DNA from: CAYHZL01 sp964361075
GTDB taxonomy: Bacteria; Bacteroidota; Ignavibacteria; UBA10030; UBA8401
Assembly: GCA_964361075.1 (NCBI GenBank)
Contig: CAYHZL010000177.1
Location: forward strand, 1-7,292
DNA: 7,292 nucleotides
Direction: 5' to 3'
Part shown: piece by piece, positions 1-6,414 of the stretch
Numbering within the stretch: position 1 is the first letter of the stretch
How the letters are laid out: the number at the start of each line of letters is the position of its first letter
Notes under the pieces: generated by a model
Seen by the model: only the letters and a program-made list of their open reading frames with translations
Database searches by the model: none
Told to the model about the DNA's origin: nothing
Program-made: the position numbers and the translations under genes

Positions 1-159
1 CTTTTAGCGCCGCCTAACCAGCAACTCAAGCTGATTTGCAATAGCGCGGCGAAAAAATTGTATTCGAGTTTAGAAATAGTTTTGTGCAATCAAAAGTTTA
101 TTAATCAATCAACAAACAACTAACGCGCTGAGCATTGCAAACAGCTTAGCTCCAGTCCG
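1..159 (+). mobile_element. 3' end of an upstream integron cassette (partial)
   Basis: Only the end of this cassette is visible: 11 bases followed by its attC up to the G of the G/TT crossover point at 159/160. No coding sequence can be assigned. From the rule seen in all five neighbouring cassettes, the bases at 1-18 should be the reverse complement of the start of this cassette, so it is predicted to begin GTTAGGCGGCGC. This is an inference that sequence to the left would test. Confidence 0.7.
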
Positions 160-165
160 TTAGCT
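12..165 (+). repeat. attC site 1 (154 bp)
   Basis: The R'' box GCCTAAC (12-18) and R' box GTTAGCT (159-165) bound an imperfect inverted repeat. In the 5' arm, CTCAAGCTGATTTGCAAT pairs with ATTGCAAACAGCTTAG in the 3' arm, leaving one extra C and one extra A on the top strand. On the bottom strand, the form integrases use, these are the G and T extrahelical bases typical of attC sites. The inner stem AGCGCG/CGCGCT closes a long AT-rich loop. This copy differs from the others in its R''-L'' spacer (CAGCAACTC instead of CAGTCGCTC) and has GAGC rather than GAAC in the 3' bulge. Its outer R'' and R' do not match each other beyond the core because the right half belongs to the next cassette. Confidence 0.9.
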
Positions 166-213
166 GGCATTTGTGCTGTCTGCAACGAAATGTATACCTT
201 GATAGGAGCGAAT

Positions 214-1074
214 ATGAAAAAAATTAATGTCGAAATTAGAATCTTAATCAGCATGAGTTTGCTGTTTTTTTTTATATCGTCTTTCACAAATGCACAGGAT
301 GTATCGAAGATTGATCCCATAGACTATTCCACCGGAGGGTTTGACCCTTCGATAAACCAACTACAACCCAAATATGTGGGGCATAATCTTGAAGTTGTGT
401 ATTTGATGCTTGCTCGACTTAAATCAATAACTGAAAAAAAAGATGAATTTGAGACAACCTCTGATTTCAAAAAAAGAAGTGAAAGTGAATTCAAGAAACC
501 CATTCTTAACTCACTTACTTTGGATAGCATTTTTGCATTTAAAGTAAAATACTGTAACACTTCTTATGATGCCGATAAACAGCAACTAACCATCACCTGT
601 GAATTTTTTCGTGTATACAAATCGTTTAGAGATAATGAAAAAGTTCCTGAAGATTTGCACTCTATCATTTGGAAATATGAGCTGATTAACCGAGGATCTT
701 ATGGGGGATCTAATGCATTCGGTGCTACAGTAGAAGTTACACGTCATGAAACAAATAGGTATGAACTTGTAGTATGCAACTATGACGATTTTCCCACGAC
801 AAAATCAAGTGAAAATGGATACGAGAGAGTTTTTTTAACCGTTGATTTAAATGTTCGCCAGGAACAGGCAAGGATTATGAAATCATCTATCGCCACGTTA
901 TTTATTTCAAAATTGACCACTCCTTTTAGTTTGAAAGATGTGGATTATAGTCCAGCAACAATTACCAGTCCACTATCAACCACAACTAATAGTTTTTATG
1001 TATTTGCAAATTTGATAGAGGTTTGGTTTTACGATATTAATACAGGTCAAATTCTTTTAAAAATTAAAAAATGA
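214..1074 (+). CDS. Exported protein of unknown function (286 aa)
   Basis: The start is ATG 214 rather than the in-frame ATG 190, because AGGAG at 204-208 sits 5 bases before 214 and the protein then begins with a classic signal peptide: MKK, a hydrophobic core ISMSLLFFFISSF, and a probable cleavage around TNA/QD (residues 25-27). The mature part has no membrane segment, so a periplasmic or surface location is likely. A stretch near residue 70, KKDEFETTSDFKKR, resembles a charged motif seen in many uncharacterised periplasmic proteins. This is a resemblance from memory, not a family assignment. The C-terminal part is rich in short hydrophobic beta-like segments and ends in VWFYDINTGQILLKIKK. 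It is the first gene of cassette 1, followed 7 bases later by the 154-aa gene, and the pair may be co-transcribed. Function not recognised. Confidence 0.85.
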   Translation: MKKINVEIRILISMSLLFFFISSFTNAQDVSKIDPIDYSTGGFDPSINQLQPKYVGHNLEVVYLMLARLKSITEKKDEFETTSDFKKRSESEFKKPILNSLTLDSIFAFKVKYCNTSYDADKQQLTITCEFFRVYKSFRDNEKVPEDLHSIIWKYELINRGSYGGSNAFGATVEVTRHETNRYELVVCNYDDFPTTKSSENGYERVFLTVDLNVRQEQARIMKSSIATLFISKLTTPFSLKDVDYSPATITSPLSTTTNSFYVFANLIEVWFYDINTGQILLKIKK

Positions 1075-1081
1075 AAACCCG

Positions 1082-1546
1082 ATGTCTACTTATTTAATAG
1101 CAAAAGCACAAATTACAAATGGAAATTCGAACCAACTTCTTGAAAAAATAAGGATTATTGGTAGAATATTGCATCAACAAAATCAGTGCAGTGCTTTTCT
1201 TCCAATTAATAGGTCAAATGAAGGCAGAATAGATTGTTATTTATTTGACGTTACAATTCAAAAAAATGAGATCGAAAAGATGTTTTTGTCTTCATTGAAC
1301 TGCTCACTCGAAGTTCAAGAGCAGGAAATATCAGAAGATTTGCATTTGGTTAAATCGGCGGCAATCGTGGTCGAGATACTGCTTACACAGTATGAAGGTA
1401 ATGAAAGAACGCAAAAGGTGTTTAGTGAACATTTCCACTATATTCTTAACGGTTTAGGAATAAATTACAAAGATGAAATTAATTTTTATTTGTCTGCTAT
1501 TCAGCAAATAGTAAATCAACTAGTTTACGAAAAACCAAGAATCTAA
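1082..1546 (+). CDS. Hypothetical cytoplasmic protein (154 aa)
   Basis: This gene starts 7 bases after the stop of the exported-protein gene, in another frame and with no recognisable Shine-Dalgarno sequence, so translation may depend on coupling to the gene before it. No earlier in-frame start is available close by. The protein has no signal peptide or membrane segment. It looks like a mixed alpha/beta fold: a beta-rich N-terminal half (MSTYLIAKAQITN, then GRIDCYLFDVTI) followed by amphipathic helices (LHLVKSAAIVVEILLTQY and the C-terminal FYLSAIQQIVNQLVYEK). It has three cysteines (residues 36, 52 and 74) with no obvious metal-binding spacing. The stop codon TAA at 1544-1546 touches the arm of attC2, so the gene fills the cassette to its edge. 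No family recognised. Its job relative to its exported neighbour cannot be inferred. Confidence 0.75.
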   Translation: MSTYLIAKAQITNGNSNQLLEKIRIIGRILHQQNQCSAFLPINRSNEGRIDCYLFDVTIQKNEIEKMFLSSLNCSLEVQEQEISEDLHLVKSAAIVVEILLTQYEGNERTQKVFSEHFHYILNGLGINYKDEINFYLSAIQQIVNQLVYEKPRI

Positions 1547-1552
1547 AATGCC

Positions 1553-1706
1553 AGCTAACCAGTCGCTCAAGCTGATTTGCAATAGCGCGGCGAAGAATTT
1601 GCATTCGAGTTTAGAAATAGTTTTGTGCAATCAAAAATTTATTAATCAATTAATAAACAACTAACGCGCTGAACATTGCAATCAGCTTAGCTCCAGTCCG
1701 TTAGCC
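1553..1706 (+). repeat. attC site 2 (154 bp)
   Basis: R'' is AGCTAAC (1553-1559) and R' is GTTAGCC (1700-1706). L'' GCTCAAGCTGATTTGCAAT pairs with ATTGCAATCAGCTTAGC in the 3' arm. One substitution in the 3' arm (CAATCAGC instead of CAAACAGC) moves the second extrahelical base from the top-strand A into the neighbouring T run, while the count of extra bases stays the same. The inner AGCGCG/CGCGCT stem is intact. The length is identical to attC1, attC3 and attC4, although the central AT-rich loop differs at several bases. Confidence 0.92.
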
Positions 1707-2506
1707 AGCACAAATCAAATGGAAAATAAAATGAAAAACATATTTCTAACATCAATTGTAATCATTTTTTTTACTACAGATAGTTTTGCTCAGTTCAATG
1801 AAGGGAAAATAGAGTTTTCACTAAATGGAACTGGTGGTTCTTATAAATTCAATTCTTCAAGCAATTACTCTGGTATTAACACTTCTCGTACATATTTGTA
1901 TTTAACGACAACTGTTGGTTATTATGTTATTGACAATATTTCTATTGAACCACAGTTTGGATTATTTGCACTTAAAAATAGCAAGCCTTCACAATCTATT
2001 GTTCTAAATGTATCATATTCAAAAAGAATAGAAAATTCCAACGTCGCTTTATTTATACGTAGTGGTTATGGTTTAGGAAATGCTATATCAAGTCCATTTT
2101 TTTATGAAATTCCTATTTACCGAGTTGCAAATAAATGGGATGTAAATATTGTAAATGTAGGTGTTGGGATAAAATTCATAATTTCTGAAGTAGCCGCCTT
2201 GAAATTTGAAACAAACTATCGCGAAGAATCATTTTTAGGTGAAAAAGACAGTGAATATTTTTTTTGGGGAAACTCGGATTACTCATTTGATAATATGATG
2301 CTACTTATTGGAATATCATTTTATTTATAATTGAAATCACAAAATAGTAATATGTGCTGGCTAACCAGTCGCTCAAGCTGATTTGCAATAGCGCGGCGAA
2401 AATTTTGTATTCGAGTTTGGAAAAAGTTTTGTGCAATCAAAATTCAATCAATCAATAAACATTTTACTAACGCGCTGAACATTGCAAACAGCTTAGCTCC
2501 AGTCCG
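1701..2506 (+). mobile_element. Integron gene cassette 2 (806 bp, one gene)
   Basis: The cassette is bounded by the crossover points of attC2 and attC3. The left end GTTAGCCAGCACA (1700-1712) is the exact reverse complement of TGTGCTGGCTAAC (2353-2365), a 13-base match that differs from those of the other cassettes after the core box. It carries a single gene for a predicted outer-membrane beta-barrel protein, with only 22 bases between its stop codon and the right arm. Confidence 0.9.
1731..2330 (+). CDS. Small outer-membrane beta-barrel protein (199 aa)
   Basis: Two in-frame ATGs are possible, 1719 and 1731. The second is preferred because it gives a normal signal peptide (MKNIFLTSIVIIFFTTDSFA, then QF) and has a weak GGAA at 1721-1724 in front. 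Neither has a strong Shine-Dalgarno sequence. The mature protein of about 179 aa alternates polar and aromatic/hydrophobic residues in short strands (TYLYLTTTVGYYV, SIEPQFGLFAL, SIVLNVSYSKRI, VALFIRSGYGLG, VNIVNVGVGIKFII, ALKFETNYRE). It ends in MMLLIGISFYL, the hydrophobic terminal strand expected for recognition by the BAM machinery. Length and pattern match the broad eight-stranded OmpA/OprF-like or PF13505-type barrels. Ligand or role unknown. It is the sole gene of cassette 2. Confidence 0.82.
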   Translation: MKNIFLTSIVIIFFTTDSFAQFNEGKIEFSLNGTGGSYKFNSSSNYSGINTSRTYLYLTTTVGYYVIDNISIEPQFGLFALKNSKPSQSIVLNVSYSKRIENSNVALFIRSGYGLGNAISSPFFYEIPIYRVANKWDVNIVNVGVGIKFIISEVAALKFETNYREESFLGEKDSEYFFWGNSDYSFDNMMLLIGISFYL

Positions 2507-2512
2507 TTAGCC
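2359..2512 (+). repeat. attC site 3 (154 bp)
   Basis: R'' is GGCTAAC (2359-2365) and R' is GTTAGCC (2506-2512). The L''/L' arms are canonical, with the extra C and A on the top strand. The inner GCGCG stem is intact. The loop is the most diverged of the four 154-bp copies (GAGTTTGGAAAAAG and CAATAAACATTTTACTAAC) yet the total length is unchanged. Stem bases are conserved while loop bases drift, as expected for a site read through its folded shape. Confidence 0.92.
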
Positions 2513-2564
2513 TGCATTTGCATTGTACAAATGAAAGAAATCGTGATTGAAATGAGAGGATGTT

Positions 2565-3455
2565 ATGAAAACATTTATGAGTTTATCTCTTTCTTTGTTT
2601 TTGTTTTCAAATTTGTATTCAAAAATTGATTCAACTCGACAAAATTATTTTCCGCACCATCTTGGTGATAGATGGGTTTATTATGTACGCAACGGTGTAG
2701 GAGATGACACATTACAGGTAACAATTATTTCTGATTCAACTGATAAAGAAGGAAACGCTTATGTGCGTTACTCTCTTTTAACACGCAAACCCAATGATCC
2801 TCCACAATACTATTGGCATGAATATTATAAAATAGACACTGCGGGCAACATATATATTGGCAATGGCATGATATATTCACGTTTGCAATTTAAAGCAACG
2901 GCACAATTTGGGGAACGGTGGGCAACAGGATATGACGTTGATACTGCTCATATATATGAAATATTGGATGGTTCAGTTTTCGGTAGGTATACAACTATAA
3001 AAAGAATCGGCCACGATATTGGTACTGAGGGATATGGAGAAAGTTATGCTGTTGGATTTGGGATCATTTCTCGTAAAGGCTCTTATGCTATAGCAGGAGA
3101 ACTCTATCTTTTAGCAGCGAAGATTAATGGAATAAAATACGGCGATACAACATTAACAGACGTTTCAAGATTTAATTTTCAAAGTACGCCTGTTGTTTTT
3201 CAATTGCTTCCAAATTACCCTAATCCTTTTAACAACAGTACCATCATACGATATTTTCTTGCCGAGCGAGGAGAAGTAAGGCTTACGGTCTTTGATATTC
3301 TTGGAAGAGATGTAAACACGTTGGTTGACAACTATCAGGAACAAGGTCAGTATGCTGTTAATTTTGATGCCGCATATCTTTCAAGCGGAATTTATTTTTA
3401 CAGATTAGAAACGAAGAACATGTCAGTAGTTGGGAAAATGATTCTTCAAAAATAA
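2565..3455 (+). CDS. T9SS type A sorting-domain protein (296 aa)
   Basis: ATG 2565 is preceded by AGAGGA at 2555-2560. Residues 1-19 are a signal peptide (MKTFMSLSLSLFLFSNLYS). The mature N-terminal region begins YFPHHLGDRWVYYV, a pattern common in exported proteins of Ignavibacteria-like bacteria, and continues as a beta-rich domain of about 180 residues (EYYKIDTAGNIYIGNG, QFGERWATGYDVDT). I do not recognise a specific enzyme or binding family and see no catalytic motif. Residues about 212-296 are a type A C-terminal sorting domain: NYPNPFNNSTIIRY, then LTVFDILGRDV, then SSGIYFYRL, then GKMILQK. This domain directs proteins through the type IX secretion system and is normally removed at the cell surface. 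It is the first gene of cassette 3, 71 bases upstream of the metalloprotease gene and probably in one operon with it. Confidence 0.9.
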   Translation: MKTFMSLSLSLFLFSNLYSKIDSTRQNYFPHHLGDRWVYYVRNGVGDDTLQVTIISDSTDKEGNAYVRYSLLTRKPNDPPQYYWHEYYKIDTAGNIYIGNGMIYSRLQFKATAQFGERWATGYDVDTAHIYEILDGSVFGRYTTIKRIGHDIGTEGYGESYAVGFGIISRKGSYAIAGELYLLAAKINGIKYGDTTLTDVSRFNFQSTPVVFQLLPNYPNPFNNSTIIRYFLAERGEVRLTVFDILGRDVNTLVDNYQEQGQYAVNFDAAYLSSGIYFYRLETKNMSVVGKMILQK

Positions 3456-3473
3456 AAATGTATTAAATAAAAC

Positions 3474-3496
3474 AGTGGAACGAAAAACGATCCACT
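3474..3496 (+). other. Small hairpin between the two T9SS genes
   Basis: AGTGGA (3474-3479) and TCCACT (3491-3496) form a perfect 6-bp stem around an 11-base loop in the gap between the two genes of cassette 3. No T-run follows, so it is not a standard intrinsic terminator. It may affect mRNA processing or may be chance, since a 6-bp stem is short. Confidence 0.35.
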
Positions 3497-3526
3497 ATTA
3501 ATCAAACTCAAAAAGGAGGCTACAAT

Positions 3527-5665
3527 ATGAAGACCATACGAAGGGAAATATTTCAACTAACCCTAATTTTTTTCATCTCGTTTTTAATCAACGCAGATGG
3601 TACAGCATTTGGTCAAAACGCTTCATTAAAATGTGCGACTGATGTTGGCAATAATCCTCAATATGCAATTGATCAGAGCCAATTCGGGGGAATATATCTT
3701 ACGGCTACTGGCACTATTAGAATACTTTTAGTATTTGTTAGTTACTCTGACGACAATTCTGCACATGCTAATTGGCCCGCTCACCAGCAACCAACATACA
3801 TGTCGAATTTTATCGATCCATCAATTTCAACAGGTTCGACGAACTTTGCTAATCTGACGAACTACTTCGATAAAATGTCGTTGGGTTTATATCATGTAAT
3901 TGGAGAGGCGGTATATGTAGAAACACCTGTTGTCAACGGAGTAGCTCATACTCAGGCATGGTATTCTCAAAACGGCTACAGTAGAGCTCAAACAAATGCC
4001 GATGTTTTGCAAAATGCCGTTGATCCAATAGTAAATTTTGCTTTATATGATAATTGGAGATGTGATTCGAATTATCATCACACAAACGTAGCCGATGGAA
4101 CAGTTGATATGATTGTGATGGTGTGGAGAGGAAGCGCTTGGCCAGATCTCGGAGAGGCTTCTTTGGGCTATGGAAGTGATATATCTCTTGATGGCAAAAC
4201 AATAAGATTTGGTTATGGTCGTAACAGTGGATCGGGCGTAACTTGCAATTATCAGTTGAATCATTGGCCTGAAAAACTTTTGCAGAATATGGCACATGAA
4301 ATTGGTCATTGGTTAGTCGGTGGAAGTCATCCGTATTACACTTATGACCCCGCTTTCGCAATGTGGGGTATACTCGGTCCACAATATTCATCGGGAGTAT
4401 GTATGAATAGTTACGAACGAGAAAGATTAGGTTGGATTAATTGCATACCTGTTACTGAAGTGAACGCCCCGATGTCAGATTATATTACAACTGGTATTTC
4501 CTATAAGTATCATCCATCCAATGGCAGTACAAACGAGTATATATATCTCGAGAATCACCAAAAACTTTCTATTTATGACGATGCTAGTACTAACCCTAAC
4601 GATAAAGGAATTTATGCTTTTCAACAAGAAGGGCTTTATAGTAATACGAATAACTTAAGAACATTGCCGCAAGATGGTAGGTGGAACTGGCAAAATCCAT
4701 ACAACAATACCAGTTGTTTTACAGGTTTTAGTGTTCCTGCTTTCAAAAAGTTATCTGTGCAACGTGATGAAACGGGTTATAGTTATCGTGACGCAATTCC
4801 AACAAGTGGAGGGAATAAAGATTGGATGCTTACATACATAAATCAAAGTGGTGGTGAAATCTGTGGTGGATTTATGAGAGGAGATCCGCCGTTTCTCGGT
4901 GCCTTCAATACTACGGTAAATACAGTTCTGTCTCCGTGGAGTAATCCAAACACAAATACTTGGTCTAATAATTCAACGTCATTAGGCATGGAGATATTGT
5001 CTCAGACTGGGTCAACAATTACCGCACATTTTTATTTAACGGATCCTCTGTCGGCAGCACCATCAAAACCACAAAATATTTTAGTGGGAGTTTACGGGAG
5101 AACTAGATTTAATCCTGGTGTAGCGCAAGTAAGTTGGAGTGCAAATATTGAAAGCGATATTGCAAGTTATGAAATATACCGAAGTGTTGGAGGTCCCAAT
5201 GCAAGTTACCTTTTAGCAACAGTGCCAAGTTCACAAACAAATTATATAGATTATGGTGCCACAATTGGTACTGGTTCAATGGTATACTATCGAGTTAAAG
5301 CAAAGGATACACAAGGATTAAGTTCAGCCTATTCCGATGCAGTAAGTATTGAAAGTTCAAGTTGGCAATACGGTAAAAAATTACAAGTGCAACAAATTCC
5401 AAATCAAATGGAGTTATCGCAAAACTACCCAAACCCATTTAATCCAACAACTACTATTGAATATGCACTTCCTGAGCCGTCAAATGTTACGATTACAGTT
5501 TTTGATCATTTAGGAAGAGAAGTCGCATCGTTGGTGGATAAAAATCAGACGATAGGTTTTCACACAGCAACATTTGATGCGACAAAACTTGCAAGTGGTG
5601 TATACTTTTACACAATCAAAGCAGGTTCGTTCACTACAACACGCAAAATGCTTTTATTGAAATGA
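3527..5665 (+). CDS. Secreted M6-like metalloprotease with FnIII and T9SS domains (712 aa)
   Basis: A strong Shine-Dalgarno AAAGGAGG (3512-3519) lies 7 bases before ATG 3527. Domains in order: a signal peptide (about residues 1-29, cleavage near TAFG/QN); a peptidase region with M6 (immune inhibitor A-like) hallmarks, namely LVFVSYSD, NLTNYFDKMSLGLYHVIGEA, the zinc motif HEIGH (H257, E258, H261), and MNSYERERLGWI downstream; a beta-rich tail to about 505; a fibronectin type III domain (about 512-608: SWSANIESDIASYEIYRS, YYRVKAKDTQGLSSAYSD); and a type A T9SS sorting domain (about 628-712: LSQNYPNPFNPTTTIEY, ASGVYFYTI, RKMLLLK). The protein should be exported by T9SS and act on extracellular proteins; the substrate is unknown. 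The third zinc ligand is not certain. H268 in HEIGHWLVGGSH is one residue further than in metzincins. It is the second gene of cassette 3, closed by a terminator. Confidence 0.92.
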   Translation: MKTIRREIFQLTLIFFISFLINADGTAFGQNASLKCATDVGNNPQYAIDQSQFGGIYLTATGTIRILLVFVSYSDDNSAHANWPAHQQPTYMSNFIDPSISTGSTNFANLTNYFDKMSLGLYHVIGEAVYVETPVVNGVAHTQAWYSQNGYSRAQTNADVLQNAVDPIVNFALYDNWRCDSNYHHTNVADGTVDMIVMVWRGSAWPDLGEASLGYGSDISLDGKTIRFGYGRNSGSGVTCNYQLNHWPEKLLQNMAHEIGHWLVGGSHPYYTYDPAFAMWGILGPQYSSGVCMNSYERERLGWINCIPVTEVNAPMSDYITTGISYKYHPSNGSTNEYIYLENHQKLSIYDDASTNPNDKGIYAFQQEGLYSNTNNLRTLPQDGRWNWQNPYNNTSCFTGFSVPAFKKLSVQRDETGYSYRDAIPTSGGNKDWMLTYINQSGGEICGGFMRGDPPFLGAFNTTVNTVLSPWSNPNTNTWSNNSTSLGMEILSQTGSTITAHFYLTDPLSAAPSKPQNILVGVYGRTRFNPGVAQVSWSANIESDIASYEIYRSVGGPNASYLLATVPSSQTNYIDYGATIGTGSMVYYRVKAKDTQGLSSAYSDAVSIESSSWQYGKKLQVQQIPNQMELSQNYPNPFNPTTTIEYALPEPSNVTITVFDHLGREVASLVDKNQTIGFHTATFDATKLASGVYFYTIKAGSFTTTRKMLLLK

Positions 5666-5691
5666 GAATTATCAAAAAGTATATTTAAAAA

Positions 5692-5732
5692 TGTGTGCAA
5701 GTCGGTTTGCTTCGCTCACCCACTTGCACACA
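5692..5732 (+). other. Perfect 11-bp inverted repeat downstream of the protease gene
   Basis: TGTGTGCAAGT (5692-5702) and ACTTGCACACA (5722-5732) are exact reverse complements with a 19-base loop. It starts 26 bases after the protease stop codon and has no T-run after it. It may be a 3' mRNA-stabilising hairpin or the first half of a tandem termination region with the stem at 5742-5776. Confidence 0.6.
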
Positions 5733-5741
5733 ATATGTTTT

Positions 5742-5780
5742 GCAACCATCCCGCTAAAGAACAGCGGGAAGGTTGCTTTT
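5742..5780 (+). terminator. Rho-independent terminator of cassette 3
   Basis: GCAACCATCCCGCT (5742-5755) pairs with AGCGGGAAGGTTGC (5763-5776), 13 of 14 positions with a single A/A mismatch, around the 7-base loop AAAGAAC. TTTTATT follows directly. It lies 77 bases after the metalloprotease stop codon and 45 bases before R'' of attC4, inside the cassette. It should end transcripts from the two T9SS genes and limit read-through into cassette 4. Confidence 0.82.
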
Positions 5781-5824
5781 ATTCTACATTTACTTTGGCA
5801 GTTGTTTTTATTTTCAAAAATGCA

Positions 5825-5978
5825 GGCTAACCAGTCGCTCAAGCTGATTTGCAATAGCGCGGCGAAAAAATTGTGTTCGAGTTTAGAAATATTTTTATGC
5901 AATCAAAAATTTATTAATCAATCAACAAACAACTAACGCGCTGAACATTGCAAACAGCTTAGCTCCAGTCCGTTAGCC
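5825..5978 (+). repeat. attC site 4 (154 bp)
   Basis: This is the cleanest copy. R'' is GGCTAAC (5825-5831) and R' is GTTAGCC (5972-5978). The L'' arm GCTCAAGCTGATTTGCAAT (5837-5855) pairs with ATTGCAAACAGCTTAGC (5947-5963) over 17 bp, leaving C5840 and A5847 unpaired, which become the G and T extrahelical bases on the bottom strand. AGCGCG pairs with CGCGCT to close the loop. CAGTC occurs as an unpaired direct copy in both R/L spacers, corresponding to the unpaired central spacer of attC sites. Confidence 0.93.
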
Positions 5979-5998
5979 CGCTTTAAATCGGCTTAACG
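5971..5998 (+). other. Leader stem-loop at the left end of cassette 4
   Basis: CGTTAGCC (5971-5978, containing R') can pair with GGCTTAACG (5990-5998) with one bulged T, around an 11-base loop. It ends two bases before the Shine-Dalgarno AAGGAAG of the 69-aa gene. GGCTTAAC also looks like an R'' core (GGCTAAC) with one extra T. It is either an mRNA leader hairpin, a decayed core site, or chance. Confidence 0.35.
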
Positions 5999-6009
5999 GA
6001 AAGGAAGAA

Positions 6010-6219
6010 ATGGAAGATACAATTTTAGAAAATGGCGGTGGTTCAGACAAAGATATTTCACAGTGTAAAGCAAAACTGTATAGTTACGGAGATCTAGTTA
6101 TTTGTTTGGTGCAAAATGAATATTGTAAATACCAAATGATGTATGCTGGGCAGAAGTATTGTATTCACCCCCAGAAAAAAGAAATAGCAATCAAAACTGA
6201 ACAAGTGAATCAAAAATAA
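6010..6219 (+). CDS. Small four-cysteine protein (69 aa)
   Basis: AAGGAAG (6001-6007) directly precedes ATG 6010, and the gene is the only one in its cassette, which supports a real small protein. There is no signal peptide or membrane segment. Four cysteines lie at residues 19, 32, 39 and 51, in the order QC(19), ICLVQNEYC (32 and 39), YC(51)IHP, with aromatic residues next to three of them. The spacing allows a single metal-binding site or two disulphides, but it matches no finger or ferredoxin pattern I can name with confidence. The N-terminus (residues 1-18) is acidic and glycine-rich and probably disordered; the C-terminus is lysine-rich. It may act in the cytoplasm as a small metal-binding or regulatory protein. 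This is inference only. Family not recognised. Confidence 0.75.
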   Translation: MEDTILENGGGSDKDISQCKAKLYSYGDLVICLVQNEYCKYQMMYAGQKYCIHPQKKEIAIKTEQVNQK

Positions 6220-6387
6220 TTTATTGTTTTTTTGTGCAAGCAAAACAGTCATGGCGTATGTTGCAACAGTGTACGTATCAACCTACAAAGCGGGCTAACC
6301 AGTCGCTCAAGCTGATTTGCAATAGCGCGGCGAAAATTTGGTATTCGAGTTTAGAAATATTTTTGTGCTGTCAGTAATTCATAAATC

Positions 6388-6404
6388 AATTCGCCGCGGC
6401 GAAC
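6388..6404 (+). repeat. Palindrome copy A in attC5
   Basis: The 17-base unit AATTCGCCGCGGCGAAC contains the perfect 14-base palindrome TTCGCCGCGGCGAA (6390-6403). It replaces bases in the AT-rich loop just before CTAACGCGCTG and is absent from the other complete attC copies. The left half TTCGCCGCG is also the exact complement of CGCGGCGAA in the 5' arm of the same site (6326-6334). Confidence 0.9.
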
Positions 6405-6414
6405 TAACGCGCTG

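Larger units (their letters stand above)
160..1700 (+). mobile_element. Integron gene cassette 1 (1541 bp, two genes)
   Basis: The cassette is bounded by the G/TT crossover points of attC1 and attC2. The left end GTTAGCTGGCATTT (159-172, counting the flanking G) is the exact reverse complement of AAATGCCAGCTAAC (1546-1559) just at R'' of attC2, a 14-base match of which only 7 are core box. The contents are an exported protein gene and a second gene 7 bases downstream. The stop codon of the second gene overlaps the right arm by one base, so there is almost no 3' non-coding DNA before the attC. Confidence 0.88.
2507..5972 (+). mobile_element. Integron gene cassette 3 (3466 bp, two T9SS cargo genes)
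   Basis: The cassette is bounded by the crossover points of attC3 and attC4. The left end GTTAGCCTGCATTT (2506-2519) is the exact reverse complement of AAATGCAGGCTAAC (5818-5831), 14 bases. No attC-like repeat lies between, so both genes travel as one unit. At almost 3.5 kb it is several times larger than usual cassettes (commonly under about 1 kb). It carries its own intrinsic terminator after the second gene and about 40 bases of further spacer before the right arm. Confidence 0.88.

Noticed and set aside
190..1074. ATG 190 as the start of the first gene
   Set aside because: AGGAG at 204-208 lies downstream of it and is well spaced for ATG 214, which also gives a normal signal peptide.
159..1559. 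Insertion sequence or transposon terminal inverted repeats
   Set aside because: The complementary ends differ for each cassette, there is no transposase and no target duplication, and the ends sit exactly on the R'/R'' core sites of attC, so integron cassettes explain them.
3933..4391. Minus-strand open frames (152 aa and 88 aa) opposite the protease gene
   Set aside because: They lie fully inside the well-supported M6 coding region, which has the zinc motif, and show no ribosome binding site or family features.
5691..5936. 81-aa open frame on the + strand after the protease gene
   Set aside because: It runs through the 11-bp inverted repeat, the intrinsic terminator and the attC4 stem, has no ribosome binding site, and its C-terminal part is simply translated attC, which would recur at each copy.
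6220..6292. Terminator after the 69-aa gene
   Set aside because: A T-run is present at 6225-6233, but no stable stem precedes it.
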